This document shows, one piece after another, positions 1-14,000 of a DNA stretch of 64,000 nt. The number at the start of each line of letters is the position of its first letter. The first letter of the stretch is position 1. A program made the translations under genes and the position numbers. The DNA is from Calcarisporiella thermophila CBS 279.70 (lineage: Eukaryota; Calcarisporiellomycota): assembly GCF_041956535.1 (NCBI RefSeq), contig NW_027192216.1, positions 186,757 through 250,756 on the forward strand. Direction: 5' to 3'. Below the pieces are notes generated by a model. The model searched no databases and was not told where the DNA came from. It worked only from the letters and a program-made list of their open reading frames with translations.

Positions 1-235
1 GATTCTATCCTTGTAATGTTTTTATACGGTGTAAGAATTTTTCGAGCTGGATAATTAATTTTTCACTTTATTTTCTGTAATAGTACCATAGTTAATAATT
101 TATATATATTCCAATATCCTCTTGAAAATCCTAGTTATCACTCGAACTATTTCTGTAAAATTTAGAATAGGTATAAGAACTACTAGATGAACTATTTAAG
201 GCATATAGCTATCAACTAATTTTTTACAAAGTCTT

Positions 236-1012
236 TTACATAAGTTTGCAATTGAATTCTAAAGAGGCTTCAAGAAACGGAGCATACATTGCACCAAAAA
301 TGAGGGTATTTGGATGCGTATTGGTAGAGCTATTAGCTCTCAAAAGCCCATAATACTCAAGATATACTTTGTAAAGACCTGGGCCAATCAGAATCGAAAT
401 CCTTCTGTCTGAATTCTTTCTGAACTCTCCTGTTTTATTTACGTAAATAAAAAAGCCTTTAGCTTGTTCATATTTAAGGAGACAACTTAGCTTTTCGTTC
501 TTTACCGCTAATATTCAGTAGTCTTTACTGCTAATTCCAATAAAACTTTTTTCATCTGATTCCTGTGTAGTGTGTATAGACAAAGGGGTTTGTGAAATGG
601 AAAAGGCGCAACCAAGTGCTGCCAAATAATACTTAATATCGCACCTTAAGTCTGCAATACCACACGCTTTCTTTCCCAAGTGTGAGTGTTAGGAATATAT
701 AAGTGTGCGTACATTAAAGCACCTCGCGTGTAAACTAAATGCACTGTTCCTTCTTCTCGGTAGGCAGAGCATTACTGAAACCGCGAGATACTCCTTTGGC
801 AAAACAATGGCACTCATCGAGTGCAAGGGAATCCAGAATACTATGGAAAACTTCTATGGTTTGCTTCAAACTTTTATTAACTTCACCAAACCTAGTCCAA
901 GCATGTGCAGATGAAAAAGATAAAAAATGGGAATTATATTTTGTGAAATTATATAAAAGAAAATGTACAAATCCAAAGAAACAGGAAAATTTATCGGAAA
1001 ATTGAAGGACAT
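236..1012 (-). CDS. unidentified 159-aa protein, four exons
   Basis: Reading frame and splice sites support four exons on the minus strand: 969-1012, 792-891, 529-670 and 236-429. Their lengths (44, 100, 142 and 194 nt) add to exactly 160 codons including the TAA stop, and all junction phases agree. The protein begins MSFNFPINFPVSLDL and ends EASLEFNCKLM. It has a mixed charged/hydrophobic helical look in the first half and no obvious membrane segment or signal peptide. I do not recognise the family. An alternative junction (donor near 780, acceptor giving TCGIADL instead of KACGIADL) is possible. The ATG lies 8 bp downstream of the CCT7 stop codon on the same strand, so its promoter would have to lie inside CCT7 or the two share a transcript. 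Confidence 0.55.
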
Positions 1013-1020
1013 CGTGTCAA

Positions 1021-2891
1021 TTATCGCCGGGGGATTCCTCGGCCTCGTGCACGCGCTTGCTGCGCAGCGGCCATCTGTCCAGCATCAGCCTTCTCGCTCT
1101 GAGGGGCCTTTACTGTCTCGTCCACGCTCAAAATCAAGCATGCTGCTTCCGTTGCTGATGCAATGGAGTTGGTCTTCACAAGCGCGGGCTCCCACACAAA
1201 AGCGTCAAAGTTGTTCGTGATCGTCTCGTTTTCGATGTCCACTCCGTACCACATATCGCCCTGTGCATGACGCATTCTCAGCTTGTTCAGCAGGTCAGTT
1301 GCATCGAAGCCTGCGTTGTCACAGAGCTGCCGGGGGATGATTTCAAGTGCCCGAGCAAATGCCGCGATAATAAGCTGTTGCTTGCCCTCAACGGTGCGAG
1401 AGTGGTCGCGCAGATACCTGCTCAGCTCCATCTCAGTGGCGCCACCTCCCGCCACGACTAGGTTATTCTTTATCGCCCTCCGCACAATCATGATGGCATC
1501 ATGCAAGCTGCGCTCAACCTCAGCAATAAATTGCTCAGCTCCACCACGCAGCAGAAGTGTGCATGTCTTTGCCTTGGGGCATCCCTCAAAAATATTGTAG
1601 CGCTCGCCGCCAATCTGTCGTTCCTCGAAGCGCTCGCACGTGCCTAGGTGCTCAGGGCGGAGATCACTGCAGGTCGACTGAATGCTTCCGCCTACAGCCT
1701 GTACGACGCGGTTGAGATCATCCGCTGCAACGCGACCGGCGCAGAATATATTACGGTCGGCAAAGTACTGTGTCGCAAGGTCGCCGATCGGCAACTTCGA
1801 CAGTACCACATTCGCCCCACTGTTTACAATAGCCTCCAGCTTCTTGAAAATGATAGTCCACTCCGCATCGACAATTGCCTGGTACTCTGACACGTCCTCC
1901 ACGCGCACTTCTGCATTATCTTTTTCTGCCTTCAACTCGAGCTCTACGTTCAAGCAGACGATCTTAGGATTTTTAAAGGACTTAGGCTGCTGTTCAAAGC
2001 CGGCATATGAAAAGGTCTTCTTAAAGGCTACACCAGCTACGAGCATGGAATCTTGCATGGCACCACCAGGAATCTTCTTCATGCCAATTAATTTCTCATT
2101 GAGCTCGTTCTGGTCGAGTGTAAGCACCGCATCTACAACCATTTTTTTGAAGAAATCTTTTTGACCAGAAATTAGCTTTGAGCTCATTGCAGTTGAGGCA
2201 CATTTCTCAAGCAGGTCACGGAATTCTCTAATGGTAATTAAATTAGGCGTTATATAGAGCAGAGAGAATTAATTATCATGCTTAATTAACGTACTTTTCA
2301 TTACTACGCTCAATTTTAATTGCCATTTCCTTCACCCTGTTAATTGCCTAGAATAAATATCCATCACGGTAAATATTAAATTAAATCGAGTGAATTGAAG
2401 AAAAATGATTTTACCAGTTGGGCTGCTTTCCGATAGCCTTTAATGATGATATGGGGGCTTACACCTTCCTCAATATATCCCTTCACCTCTTTAAGCAACT
2501 CTCCAGCCAACAAAACCACACTTGTTGTTCCATCGCCAACCTCCGCATCCTGAGATCGCGCGATATCTACCAATGTTTTGGCGGCAGGATGCACGATGTC
2601 TAGTAGCTTCATGATCGTTGCTCCATCATTTGAGATGGTCGCTTCTCCTCGAGAATCCACAATTAATTTATCCATTCCACGCGGCCCAAGAGTAGTACGA
2701 ACAGTGTCAACCACTGCAAGACATGCATTAATGTTTGAGAGAAGTTGGCCTTTGCCCTGAGAAGCATCAGTGCCCTCTTTGAGCAAGATGATTTGGGGTT
2801 GCTAATAAAATAGTTGGATTAGATGGTTGAGATTAAAGCATCATCTATGAAATTCTCCACCCACCATCATCGGGAGTTGTGGGCGAGACAT
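1021..2891 (-). CDS. CCT7: T-complex protein 1 subunit eta (chaperonin CCT7)
   Basis: This is one of eight subunits of the cytosolic CCT/TRiC ring chaperonin, which folds actin and tubulin using ATP. Exons on the minus strand are 2865-2891, 2415-2801, 2295-2347 and 1021-2227, all in phase. The N-terminal exon gives MSRPQLPMM, followed by [19 protein letters not shown], typical of the eta subunit. ATP-site motifs are present: [26 protein letters not shown] and the catalytic VGDGTTSV, and later the [14 protein letters not shown] segment and the near-C-terminal [13 protein letters not shown]. Length and motifs match complete family members. The client actin is encoded about 39 kb away in this window, but nothing suggests that is more than chance. 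Confidence 0.95.
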
Positions 2892-3131
2892 CCTTTGATA
2901 TTGTTCTCTTCTCTGATAAACTAGATTAGGGGTGTGAAGAAGAAAGGATGGATGGATGAATGTAGGAGATGAAGAGTCCTGGATGATTGACCGAGAGAAC
3001 CTTCGAGCAAAAAATTATTCGCGACGTTCGCGTTTCTTTTTTTGGTTACTTTCGCGTTTTAAGAGAGGTGGCTTGGTAACGATGATTATTTTCTAAAGTT
3101 CGAGAGTGATCTAACCAAGTAATTCTTCAAG

Positions 3132-3747
3132 ATGTCAAATCTAAGGGCACAGCTAGAATCAGAATCTAACGAATTTCAGCAGATTCAAAAAGGTAAGAAT
3201 CAATCAATGTAAACTGGTTTGACAATATTTTTAATTGAAATTCTCTAGAAATCTCCAAATTTGTTGAAACGCGTGAGCGTCTTGAATCACAATTGAGGGA
3301 GAACGAGCTCGTTGATAAAGTGAGTAGCTCGGATTCTAGTGCATCTATGACCATACTACACGTAGGACACACTTTTAGGAATTTCAACACCTCGAAGATG
3401 ACGCAAATATTTACAAACTCCTCGGTCCGGTACTTGTAAAGCAAGAGAAATCGGAAGCGAAGCTTAACGTGAGCAAGCGCCTAGAGTATATCAAAGGTGA
3501 AATGTAAGAACGTTGTTGTTGTCAGCAGTTTCTCTATTGCAAACAAACAAAAATAATCTATTCATTTAGAGAGCGAGTAGAAAAAACTCTCACGGAGTTA
3601 TCGCAAAAGGCTGAGAAAAAAAAGACCGAGGTAAAGAATAAATGGAACCAAACAAATGGATAGTAGGCTGACTGGTTTTATACTTTCTTGCAGCTTATGA
3701 AGTTACAATCGCAATATCAAGAGCAATTGCAAACTGCCAAGGCGTAA
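3132..3747 (+). CDS. PFD6: prefoldin subunit 6 (beta-type prefoldin)
   Basis: Prefoldin is a cytosolic hexamer that hands nascent actin and tubulin to the CCT chaperonin. Five short exons (3132-3192, 3249-3319, 3379-3503, 3570-3630, 3694-3747) join in phase to a protein of about 120 residues, the usual size. It is mostly coiled coil (LESQLRENELVDKEF and the C-terminal KLQSQYQEQLQTAKA) with the central beta-hairpin signature IYKLLGPVLVKQE followed by KRLEYIKGEI, which is diagnostic of subunit 6 (yeast YKE2). It is divergently oriented from CCT7, with about 240 bp between the start codons; two genes of the same folding pathway may share this promoter region. Confidence 0.92.
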
Positions 3748-4569
3748 TCTACTTCATCATCTCGGCATATCTCCCTTTTTCTCGTTGCAATAATTATAAT
3801 AATAAATTTACAAGTATTACAAAAAATTATCTCTCTTATTATCCAAGAGAGCGTAGAATGTAAGGATTGTCTGGGCCTATCTCATTTCGGGCGGAAGACA
3901 AAGAATTAAGTCTGGTAGTACTAGAATCACACATTTCTTAAATTTAATGATGAAAATTATTTAATGTTTTGGTCACCCATTAATCTGCAAAATGACATAT
4001 ATCGATGTACCGCATTTTGCACTTTATACCGTGAGCGGTTTTAAAATATACTTTTCAAACCTCCATTCGCAAGTTGAAGAGTTATTTTATCTAGGATTTG
4101 TTAAGATAGCGAGTGGTCATCTCAACAATTCCTTTTAGATATAAAATTTATCGCATGCAGGCTAGAGTGCAGGATCATTTATGATTTCCGAAACACGAAG
4201 AAACCAGGCGATAATTGAATAAAAACAGCCGTGAAGTTTAGCAATATGTATGAAAGTATCCACTCCAGCAATGTGTTACCACCATTTTATCAGTCATTAG
4301 AATGTAATAGCAATAAAGTATTCCACAGTCGATGTATTTCTATGAACCAAATCTGCAAGTCACAACCTTGGCTTTTAATATTGAGGCAATAAATAACCCA
4401 TGGGCGAAGATTACTTGCTGACGTCGTGATAAATAACCAACCAAAAAAATTTTATATTTCGATTGAACCAAGCCGGTTTTTTCTTTACCTTATTTTCGCT
4501 TCTCTTATTTTGTTATTGGAAAGAAAGAAGAACCTTTTAAAACTCTTTTTATAACGATATTTTCAATAA
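3748..4569 (+). other. intergenic, DEF1 upstream region
   Basis: No convincing coding exon was seen on either strand. A CRE-like TGACGTC lies at 4419-4425, about 145 bp before the DEF1 start. The last 100 bp are T-rich. Confidence 0.5.
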
Positions 4570-7202
4570 ATGGCGTCATCCAGAGGGATCACAAAGGGGA
4601 ATGGAATGCACGGGGAATCAGATGAGATTAAACAGCTTCGAAAATCCTATGGCAGCAGCCTCGACACGCTACGGGAGCTGTTCTCCGATTGGACCGATGA
4701 AGACTTGCTTTTTGCCTTACAAGAGGCCCACGGGGATCTTGAAACAGTCATAGCGCGGATCAGTGAAGGTATAGACCCAAAATCTATATTGAGTCGATTT
4801 TACGGCGCTCTAACCCATTTATGCTTTGTTTACTCTAGGTCATGCAAATCAGTGGGGCGAAGTAAAATCTAAGAAGTCAAAGCGCGAATCCGTAAAAGTG
4901 AATAAGCAGACAACGGCCCCGACCTCGTCGCAGCGTCCTTCCTCTTTGCCCCGCGGCGGCAGTGGTGGTGGACGCGGCAAAACTGGTAAGCAGCATTTTT
5001 TCCATTTGGCATTCAGAATTATTCGAGCTAGCGCGATCTTTACTATTAGACGGTAATCTCCGTGGAAGAGCAGCAGGAGATAGGCCACGAAGTACTCCCT
5101 CTCGTGGTGGTGAGCATCCAATGGTGATTAATCTGTTTGAACTTAGAATTGACCTTCTTTTTCATCAAGGTAAAATACCTCGTCAGAATGCTTCCCGCGA
5201 CACCTCGAAACCAGCGGAGTCCACCCCTGATACCCTGGGTACAGCCAAGAATGACAAACCGACTGCATGGAATGAAGCTAGCTCTCTACAAGACACAAAT
5301 GCTACGGACGGTTGGGGATCTCTACCTACAGACGCCCAGTCTAGTTGGGGCAGCCTAACTACAGAAACTAAGAAAGATAATAACTGGGCTGATTCCTCGA
5401 TTGATAAGAAGGAAACACAACCATCACAACCCAAGACATTTACAGCAAAACCTTCCGCCGGAAAATCTTGGGCAGACGTTGCCAAGTAAGTGTAATCTCT
5501 TCCATTGACTAAACCTCAGTTGGGCTTATCACCTTGTATAGACCTGCAGTTAAACCAGAAGTCAAGAAACCGCCAGTCCAACCCGCCGAGCCTTTGAAAC
5601 CTGCGACTACTGAAAATCCTCCTCCCGCCCCTGCACCCGCTGAAGCACCGGCTCCATCAGAACCCTCCTCCCAACCAGAACCTGAAACCGCACAAGCAAC
5701 AACAACAGCAGCAGCAGTAACAGCAGCATCACCAGCAATAGAAGAGGCCACCACTGATGAACCGTCTCCCGCAAAACAGCCTGTAATTGAAGAGCCAGCG
5801 CCTAGTCAGACAGTTGCCAAGCCTGTGGAGGTGGCATCACCTCGTCTTAAGGACAACGGCACACCCTCCCCAAGCTTTAAGCATCGCTCTCCTGCTCAGC
5901 GTCGTGCACGACAGGATGCACCTGTGGTGATGCCTGGATTCGGCGCGAACTTGGAGCGTATCGGCGTGCAATTTGGTAGTCTTAATCTCGCTTCACCCAA
6001 CGATATCTCTACGGAATCTCGAAACAAGCCATCTGGAATGAGCCTTGCTGAATCTGATGAAAGGTCAGATCCTCTTTTCGTCTTTTCAATTCGATAAAGT
6101 TACTGAGTCCATGGTTCTTTTTTCTTTCATTTTTAGGCACCAAGCTGCCCCTGCTACCTCTGTTATTGATACCCCTATGATTCAACCTTCTTTGGCCCAA
6201 GCTTCCCAGCAAGCCCAGGACCAACCCGCTCAACAACCTCCTCAACCCCAACAGCCCTCTCCCCTCGCGTCGCAAACTCTTTCGCAGCCACAAGAAACGT
6301 CTCGACCCAACTCCCAATCCGTTACTCAGCAGATGAGTTCCAATCTCATGAACCGTCTCGGCGGAGCCGCTGTCAACGCACTCCCTACTGCACAATCCGC
6401 TAATCTCGTAAACGTCCCCACGACTACCCAAACCACCTCTCAGACGACTACTCCGAGCATTGGTTATCTCAAGCAGCAGCAACAGGAACAACAATCCCCC
6501 GCTTCCTATCTCGGCCATCAGCAGCATCATCTTGGCATGGACCCTATGGCTTCGCCTTATGGTTCCTACTTGCCGAATCAGGCTGCACAACTCTCAGCTT
6601 TCGGAATGGGTGGAATGGGCTCTCTTCCTGGCGATTTCAGCATGTATGGTTCAGATGTCCAGCGCGCTGCTCTGATGGGTGGCTACTACCCTGGCGATCC
6701 CACCGCCTTCAGTCAAACTGCCACCTCAACTACAAATGCCAGCCTCCAGCCACAGCGTGACAGCAAATTCGGCCAAGAAACCCAGGCAGCTGCTACACAG
6801 GTGTCGCAGGCCCAACAGGCGCAGCAACAGGCGTACCCAAGCCAGATGGCAGCCGCATCAAATACGATGCCCTATTATCCTCACCACTATTACTTTATGC
6901 CGAATCAATTCCCAGCTGCCGCGTATCAGCAAGCCGGCTACGGTCAGCCTTTTGTAAATAAAAATATTTACCCCCACATGTACACATCCCATCATCACGC
7001 TGCTACCCCTGCCGGTAAGCCTGGCCAGCTAGTTAATCCAAGCTACTCGGGCTCTCCCTACAGTGCACCCCACCAGCAAGGATTCTCGCAGACCGCCGGT
7101 GGATATGGGGCTACAGATGAAATGCACGCGGCTCAGGCTACTGGGATGCACGATTACCAGTCAAAAGGATACGGTGCTAACATGCAGCCACAGCAACAGC
7201 CC

Positions 7203-7234
<32 letters not shown>

Positions 7235-7604
7235 GCAGCAGACACAACAGTCGCAGCAAACTTACTCTGGGTTCTTGGGAGGGCAGCACCAGCCATCATC
7301 TACTCAGAAAGTTGGTGCCGACTTGGCCGGTCAGTACGGGAAATACGGAAATGACAAGTCAGCCTCCGGTGCGCAACAGCCCCAGTCCCAGCAACCCCAG
7401 GCAGCCCCTGGATTGAATGGTACAAGTGGCTTTGTGCAGCAAAACCAACAGCAACCCCAACAAATGAGCAACCCGTCGTCGCTCTACGGTCAACCCCAGC
7501 AGCAACAACCTTTTACGTATCCATACCAGCAGCACGCACATCATCAGTACCACCATCACCCGCAGGCTGGCGCACGTAACCAACAATACTGGAATCAAAA
7601 TTAA
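4570..7604 (+). CDS. DEF1: DEF1-like CUE-domain, glutamine-rich protein (RNA polymerase II degradation factor)
   Basis: Def1 promotes ubiquitylation and removal of RNA polymerase II stalled at DNA damage. The first exon encodes a CUE-type ubiquitin-binding fold (about residues 20-65: LRELFSDWTDEDLLFALQ, then DLETVIARISEG), followed at once by HANQWGEVKSKKSK, the arrangement seen in yeast Def1. Introns follow near residue 66, after the GGRGKT segment, after RGG, after SWADVAK and after ESDE. Two thirds of the protein is low-complexity Pro/Gln/Ser sequence with polyglutamine (CAG/CAA repeats near 7190-7260) and a Tyr/Gln/His-rich C-terminus ending ARNQQYWNQN. The CUE plus Q-rich architecture is the basis of the call; another CUE protein with a Q-rich tail cannot be fully excluded. 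Confidence 0.8.
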
Positions 7605-8058
7605 TTTTCTTTTTATCTTCACTTACTAGCATGGCGGAATGGGGCTATCTTTTATTTTAGAAGTGCTTGAGTGTGTGTGTGATTTCCTCATAGGATTACT
7701 TGGGTTACAATTATTTTAAAAATATTGCTTTTTTTCAATTTTTTTTCTTTTATTTCATGAATACGACTTTCTATGGGGTATAAAAAGTTTACTTTTTCTT
7801 ATGAATGTAACTCGATTTTTTTTTTCTCTTTTTTTAATTATTTTATAACTATTTTCTCAATTGCTTTCCAAGAAGACGTTTCCCTTTTTATATACCGTAC
7901 AACCTTAAATTTTTATCTGTGTAGAAAGTAACATTTTATGGCTATTTTATTTTATTTTTTACCATAAAGGCGGGATATAAAATACATTTAACAAAGCGGA
8001 GTATATTAAGACAAAGAAATTAAGAAAAAAATAGTTCAATATAAAAGCTCAACGTATA
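7605..8058. other. convergent 3' region between DEF1 and Rod
   Basis: Very A/T-rich with several T runs; no coding signal seen. It presumably contains the 3' ends of both convergent transcripts. Confidence 0.5.
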
Positions 8059-11000
8059 CTATGAGGATTCACGTTCCAAAGGTGGGGGAACCACAAGATC
8101 CAGGTTACGATCGCGAAGGAATTGTTCAACCAAATCTTCTGTGTCCTCATCGTCCTCTCGCTCCTCGTCCCTCTCTTCATCCAGCTGATTCAGCTTACGT
8201 CTTTTCCTCCCGTTGCTACCTCTCATCTTATAGTACATCGCAACAAGTCGCTCTAGATCACGCCACCGCTTAGCATTTATCGTAAATCGAACCATGTTGT
8301 CAAGTTGATTGTGTTGTATTAAATGTACAATCAGACCATTGAGATGCTGTGGGTGCTGCACGAGCATAGGGTACCAGGAATGTGCGTCAATATGGTCGTA
8401 CACCGTGGTCAGAATGAACGGCTTCGAAATCTCGCATTCAGCAATATTACAGAGAGATAGCCCGGGAATCGCAAGGGATTTCTCGTCCTTGGGTGAAAAG
8501 AGTGTGACAAAATGGGAAAAGAGCGCTTCAAGCACCGCCAGAGTCTCGGTTTGAGTCAACCCATTGACGATTTCCTGTATATTATATGATTTTAGTTTTG
8601 TATTTAAAATATCAATTGCAGATAGACAACCCATACCCGGACACGATTTCCCACTAGAGCATTCGGAGGAAGTACGGCTAATGCTTTAAGCACGGCGTGT
8701 GGACCATAGTGAGAGAGCATCTCTTCGAAGATATTTGCGAACGTATCCAGGTCGAGCTCAGTAAGAAATGGGCATTTCTGAATGAGTAAAAAGATACGGG
8801 GCAGCGAAAAAATCGTCGGCACTGAAAGACCTAGTTGCGCAAGGGAGGAGTTAGATCGTCCCTAAAAAAAATCGAAAAAATATTTTACACACCTTCTCTT
8901 TCATTATCCCGAATATCTTGTAAGAAGCCAAGCAAGGTCTGGTTCCATATATTGGGCAATTGCTTGAGTTGGGCGAGTTCAGGTACCGAACTAATGTGCT
9001 CCAACATCCCAGCAAGATATTTGAACTGTAAACAATAGAGAGTGAATAATGAATCCCAAAGGAAGGGTGGTGCGTCCTGCAATAAATATATCCGATTTAC
9101 CATCTTGAAATGAAGCAGCCTAGCTAGGGTATTCTCCCACAATGTCATGTCGTAAATTTGATTGTCCAAACAAAGATTACAAATTAATTGAATGACCTAG
9201 AAAGAAAATTCTTAGGATAGAGTAGCAAGTTTGAGTGGAAGAAGTGGCTAACCTTTGGCTCTTGGTTGTGCTTCACCCATAATGATCTTGCGAGTGCATC
9301 CTTGTTGCAGTTGATAAATTCCTTGAGTGACAAGGGAATTTCTAGCTCCTCGAAATCGGCAAGATACAAGAGCATTTGCATATATGTGCTAACAGAAGAA
9401 AAATTTATCGAGAGCCTTTATATCTATATTAGAATTAGTCATATGCATACCGAACTTCGCTGTACTTTTGCACCCTCCCGATTTCCTGTGGGCTTGCGAG
9501 TTGAAGTAAAACTCCAATTGATCGGATTCGAGCCAATGTTGTAATCTTTTGAGAAGATTTGTGGGAAGGCTATTGGAAAATAGTTATCAAATATATCGTT
9601 AGTCGATGGGCAAATGATCGTCAAGACTTGGCGCTTACCTGATAAGCAAACTTCAACAGAAGCCTAACGCTGGTCTCTATGGATTCGCATCGAAGTAGGT
9701 AGAGAATTCTCATTTGTAACGATATTTCTTGTGCGGAACTCGATCCTTTCTGGAGCTAAGTTATAAAATCATTCAGCCTAATCGAGTCTTTATCGTATCT
9801 AGAATAATGAAGTCGTACTTGAATGCGCATAGATGGCAAAGCCATTCCTTTCTCTTTATCACTGATATCCAGTTCTTGTGTAAGCCATATCTAGGGACGC
9901 AGTTGAAGGATTTGTGAGTGTATGCTCATTCAATTTACTAAGACTTCGACTCAAATTAACGAGACACCTACTGTCAGCAAATATTGTCTAATCTTGTCGA
10001 TTTCTAAGTTGTGTCGCTTCGATATATCGTTCGCTAGGGAATGAAGATCAATGGAATCTGTAGAGAATTTTTAATATATGGTAATCCATCCAGTTTTTCC
10101 ATTGTATACGAATAATTACCAGCTTCGATTAAAGCCTGCTCACTCTTTCGTGCATAGAGCTGACAGATCAATTCGAGGGGCTGGGACACCAATTCCACAA
10201 AATCACTCAAACTCAGTGAACGAAGCTGATTCTCTGTCTCGGCACGAGCCAATGCCTCTCTCAGCTTACTCATGGCGGTTGCGGCACGCTCTAATTTGAT
10301 TTTCTTTCGCTCATTGTCAGGCTATTAATTAGAGTATGCTCTTAGTTTGGGCACTTTTCTCTATAGCAATCGGCTGGCGATTTCTCAAATACCTCTGAGG
10401 AAAGTTTTAAGTGCCATTTTTCTGCTATATTGATTGCGGTGCGTAGTGCATTGATTTTGTTGACTCCACACGGGAACGCGTCGGAAACATATTTGGCGAC
10501 ACTAATCGCAAGCTCTGTATCCTGAATACGCAGGATTGGAATTTTGAATTCAGCGAAACTTGGCTTCGAGTGCACGCTTTCGAAATTTGGGGTGTGCCCT
10601 TTTTCTTGTGCAGATTTCTATGCAGGGAAACATTCATTAGAAAGCCGCAATATGAATTTTTGCATGAACAAAGCTTACCATCTGTGTCATTAGGTTATCG
10701 ACAACTGATACGTAGAACTTGTCGGCCTCGAGTCCAAGAGGAACCGTGAGTGAAACCAGCCGAGGAATAGAGCTCTCTACAAGCTCAGGCTTTAATACCT
10801 TCCATGGCTCTTCGATTAAGAGATGATAAGGGAGCCGACGTAGACATCCTGGGAAATTCTGTAAGAAAAATATTATTAAGAAACAATCTCCGTTTTATGG
10901 GGACAATGCATATACCTTTGCCTCTTTATCTGGATCAATGTGGTAAGCACTTGTGTCGATGCCATCCACAACTATACCCAACTTAAGTTAAAAATCGGAT

Positions 11001-14000
11001 CTGTAGTTGTCTACATGAGAATACGAATACCTTTTTTTGCTTCTGAAAGCTCCTCGACACTGGGCGGATTGATGCGAGTGTAGTTCTTAAGAATATCTAA
11101 AATGATGGTGCCCTTTTTCGCGACAGAATTCTCAGGGTCCAAGTGAAGCATTTGTTTGAGGAGAAAGAGTAGTCCTATCATATGTACAAGATCAGCTAAA
11201 GTAAGCTGGCATATTCCAGATATATGAAGCTGGATTTACGTTCATAATCATAGGGCGAAATGCGAGGTAAACACAATTCTTGTAGCATTTTTAACAGCTT
11301 TCCCTTGTTTACGACGCCATCGATGACGCCTGCGATCAGGTCTTGATAGTTATCGCAGTTAGAGAAGAAGAGCTGTTTGATGTACTCGAGAAATACAAAA
11401 TCGTCTAGTAGATTTGAAAATTTCACCTTAGCGCACATGATAATTTTTAGAAATATATGAATAGTAGATAATTGCCTTCAATAAAATACGCTTGGCCAAA
11501 TTCTAGAGCAGAGAGAACGTCAAAATTGGTGCGCTCCAGGAACAACGGTATTAGCTTGCGCTGATATTCTCCCATTTTCGATGTTATGAAATGGCTTTCA
11601 TCAAATGGAATGCCTACAAATGGAAATCGTCATATATAAGGCCCGATAATCAGCGAAAAGCTAACTTACTGAGAAGCTTCAACTGGTGCCACCAGCGTCC
11701 TTTGGCAGCCAGTTCTTTGCAGCTCACAAGGAATGAACGTTGTTTCCATATTGTAGCACATCCAATACCAATGGCAGCAAATTCAATCAGGCGATGGTAA
11801 TCTGTCCCGACAGTCGACATGCCGGCCTACAATGAATAATGTGAAAGTTGAAATATCCATTATGCATATGAAACAAGAGATATTTACTCTAAAAGCTTCG
11901 TATGCTTTCTCCATGTCCATCGAGATCATGTACGCAAAGGCAAGTTTTTGATCGATGCATCGTGCGGATAAAACCTGACAAATTCATTGCGGTTTGAAGG
12001 TTAAACTCACTCGATTCTCGCATAAATTTTGGATGCGCGTACCTTTTGAATGCAAATGCTCATCAACTCGTTGTAGTGATTGACATCCACTGAATCCAGT
12101 TGCAACTCCTGATTGCCTCTCACAATGAACTCCTGTGCCCGATGATATACGCAAACTGCTGTTTGAAATGAACGATTTTCACGCAGATATTCGCGTAAAT
12201 TCTTTAGGGCAACGTAAAATGGTGAACTGTGATTTGATGCTCGGGATTTTGCCTTCCTATAAGAGCTATTTCGCTCGGGTTCGGCCCGACCTCTTTCGCA
12301 GCAGCTAATTACAAACTCCCCGGTAAGCATCATGGCATCCTTTGTCTTCATAACTAATCCATTTTCGTAGTAATGATCTTCAAAGAGGGAGCTTGCGTAT
12401 TTGTCGGTAAGGGTGCTGTAGTTTTCGAAGAAAGCTTGGCGCGTAGTACCGGCTAAACCCCCAATTGCCGAAAAGCAGCCCGCAGTAGAAGAAGAGGACG
12501 AGACCACTGGGGTTTCCTCAAAATCTAGATGAAATACAATGAAAAATTCGTGGTTACAAAAGAAGACACAAGGGCTATACTTACTTCTACCCTCTGTTCG
12601 TGCTAGAGCATCATAATCGCCACCCTCGCACTGAGCAAAGATATCACTCTGGATTTCATAACACTTGAAATCATCGAGGCAGTCTAAAGGTAAGAATATA
12701 AATTTATATATGCCCTAGCAGTCTCGCCCAAGGCGCTTTTCCACTTTACCTTTGATACTCTCATTACTGCATATAGTTAATGCGTTCTGAGAAATCCGCT
12801 GAATTTGGTTCGTCAAACGAAAAGCGTTTTGATCGGTATTATACGCCATCTCTGGATGCTGAGCGGCAAATCGGCTCATTAAGAACGCAATATTCCGCAG
12901 CACTTCACCTGTTTCATTATTTGGATACTTGTCCTGTAGCTCTTTGGCAAGAATTAATGCCGTCTGGAATTGGCCGTGCGCGCTAGCCTCCTCTGCCATT
13001 ATGATCTTAGCACTATCGCGAGAAATGTTGAGAATCTCGGCCAAACTATCGTTATTAGGCAAACTTAGTATTCTGAGATGGATAGAGAACAAAGCCAAGT
13101 AAATACCGATATATTTTGGTAAAGCTATTGGTTGCTCCTGCCGGAGCAGTCCCATAACTCACTCCCGAGAACATTTTTTCCATTTCGCTTCTCAGTATTT
13201 GCCAGCATGTCTCTACTTGGGCCAGTTCATCCACCATCAGTACAATCCCAAATTCCACAAACAGCGCCTTCAGTGATCTAAGGTACTCGATTTTCTCGGC
13301 GGCAACATAGAGTTGTTTTCGGGTATGGCTATCGGTGCGCGAGACGAAAAATTCTGCAATTCCAAGAGCGGCATCTATTGCCCAAGAGAAAGTCGCCTTG
13401 GCCTCTGGTGGATATTGGTCTAATCCAGTTGAAGATTAGTATAACTACTCGCTTTTACGTAAATGCATACAAATCACTCACCTTCCTCAATCGACTCCTT
13501 TACGTCTTCAATGACACCTAATAGCCAGACTATGACCTCCTGGCCAATACAGCACGTGAGCGGAGCAATCGCGGTGTCTGGCATGTTTTCTCGCTCCTTT
13601 TCGTCCAATTGATTGAGAAGCTCCAACGCCTCAGATAGCTTATGGGCAGCACACAAACTTTGTAGCCGCCAAACATAAGCATCCTCTCGGCTAAGGTGAT
13701 GATATGCTCCCACTACTTGCAAAGCATCTTCCATTGCAGAGTCGATATCAGTCCTATTGACGAGATATTTTACCAATCCTGACAGCAAGCAAGATTAGTG
13801 AGCGTCTTAGTCAAGATATTAGAAGCAATGTAAATTGAACCTTTTGCAAGGGAGAAGTCCGACACGTTGAATGACCTGATCGAATATTTGAGAAGCATTC
13901 GCTTCAATCGCATAAGGCGGTATTGCTCTCGTAATTCCTCATCTCGCCTAAGGCCTTGCTGGGAGAGCATATCCTGGATGGTGGCCTCTACGTCATCGCT

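Noticed and set aside
1283-2164. Plus-strand open frames opposite CCT7
   Set aside because: Antisense shadows of CCT7 exons.
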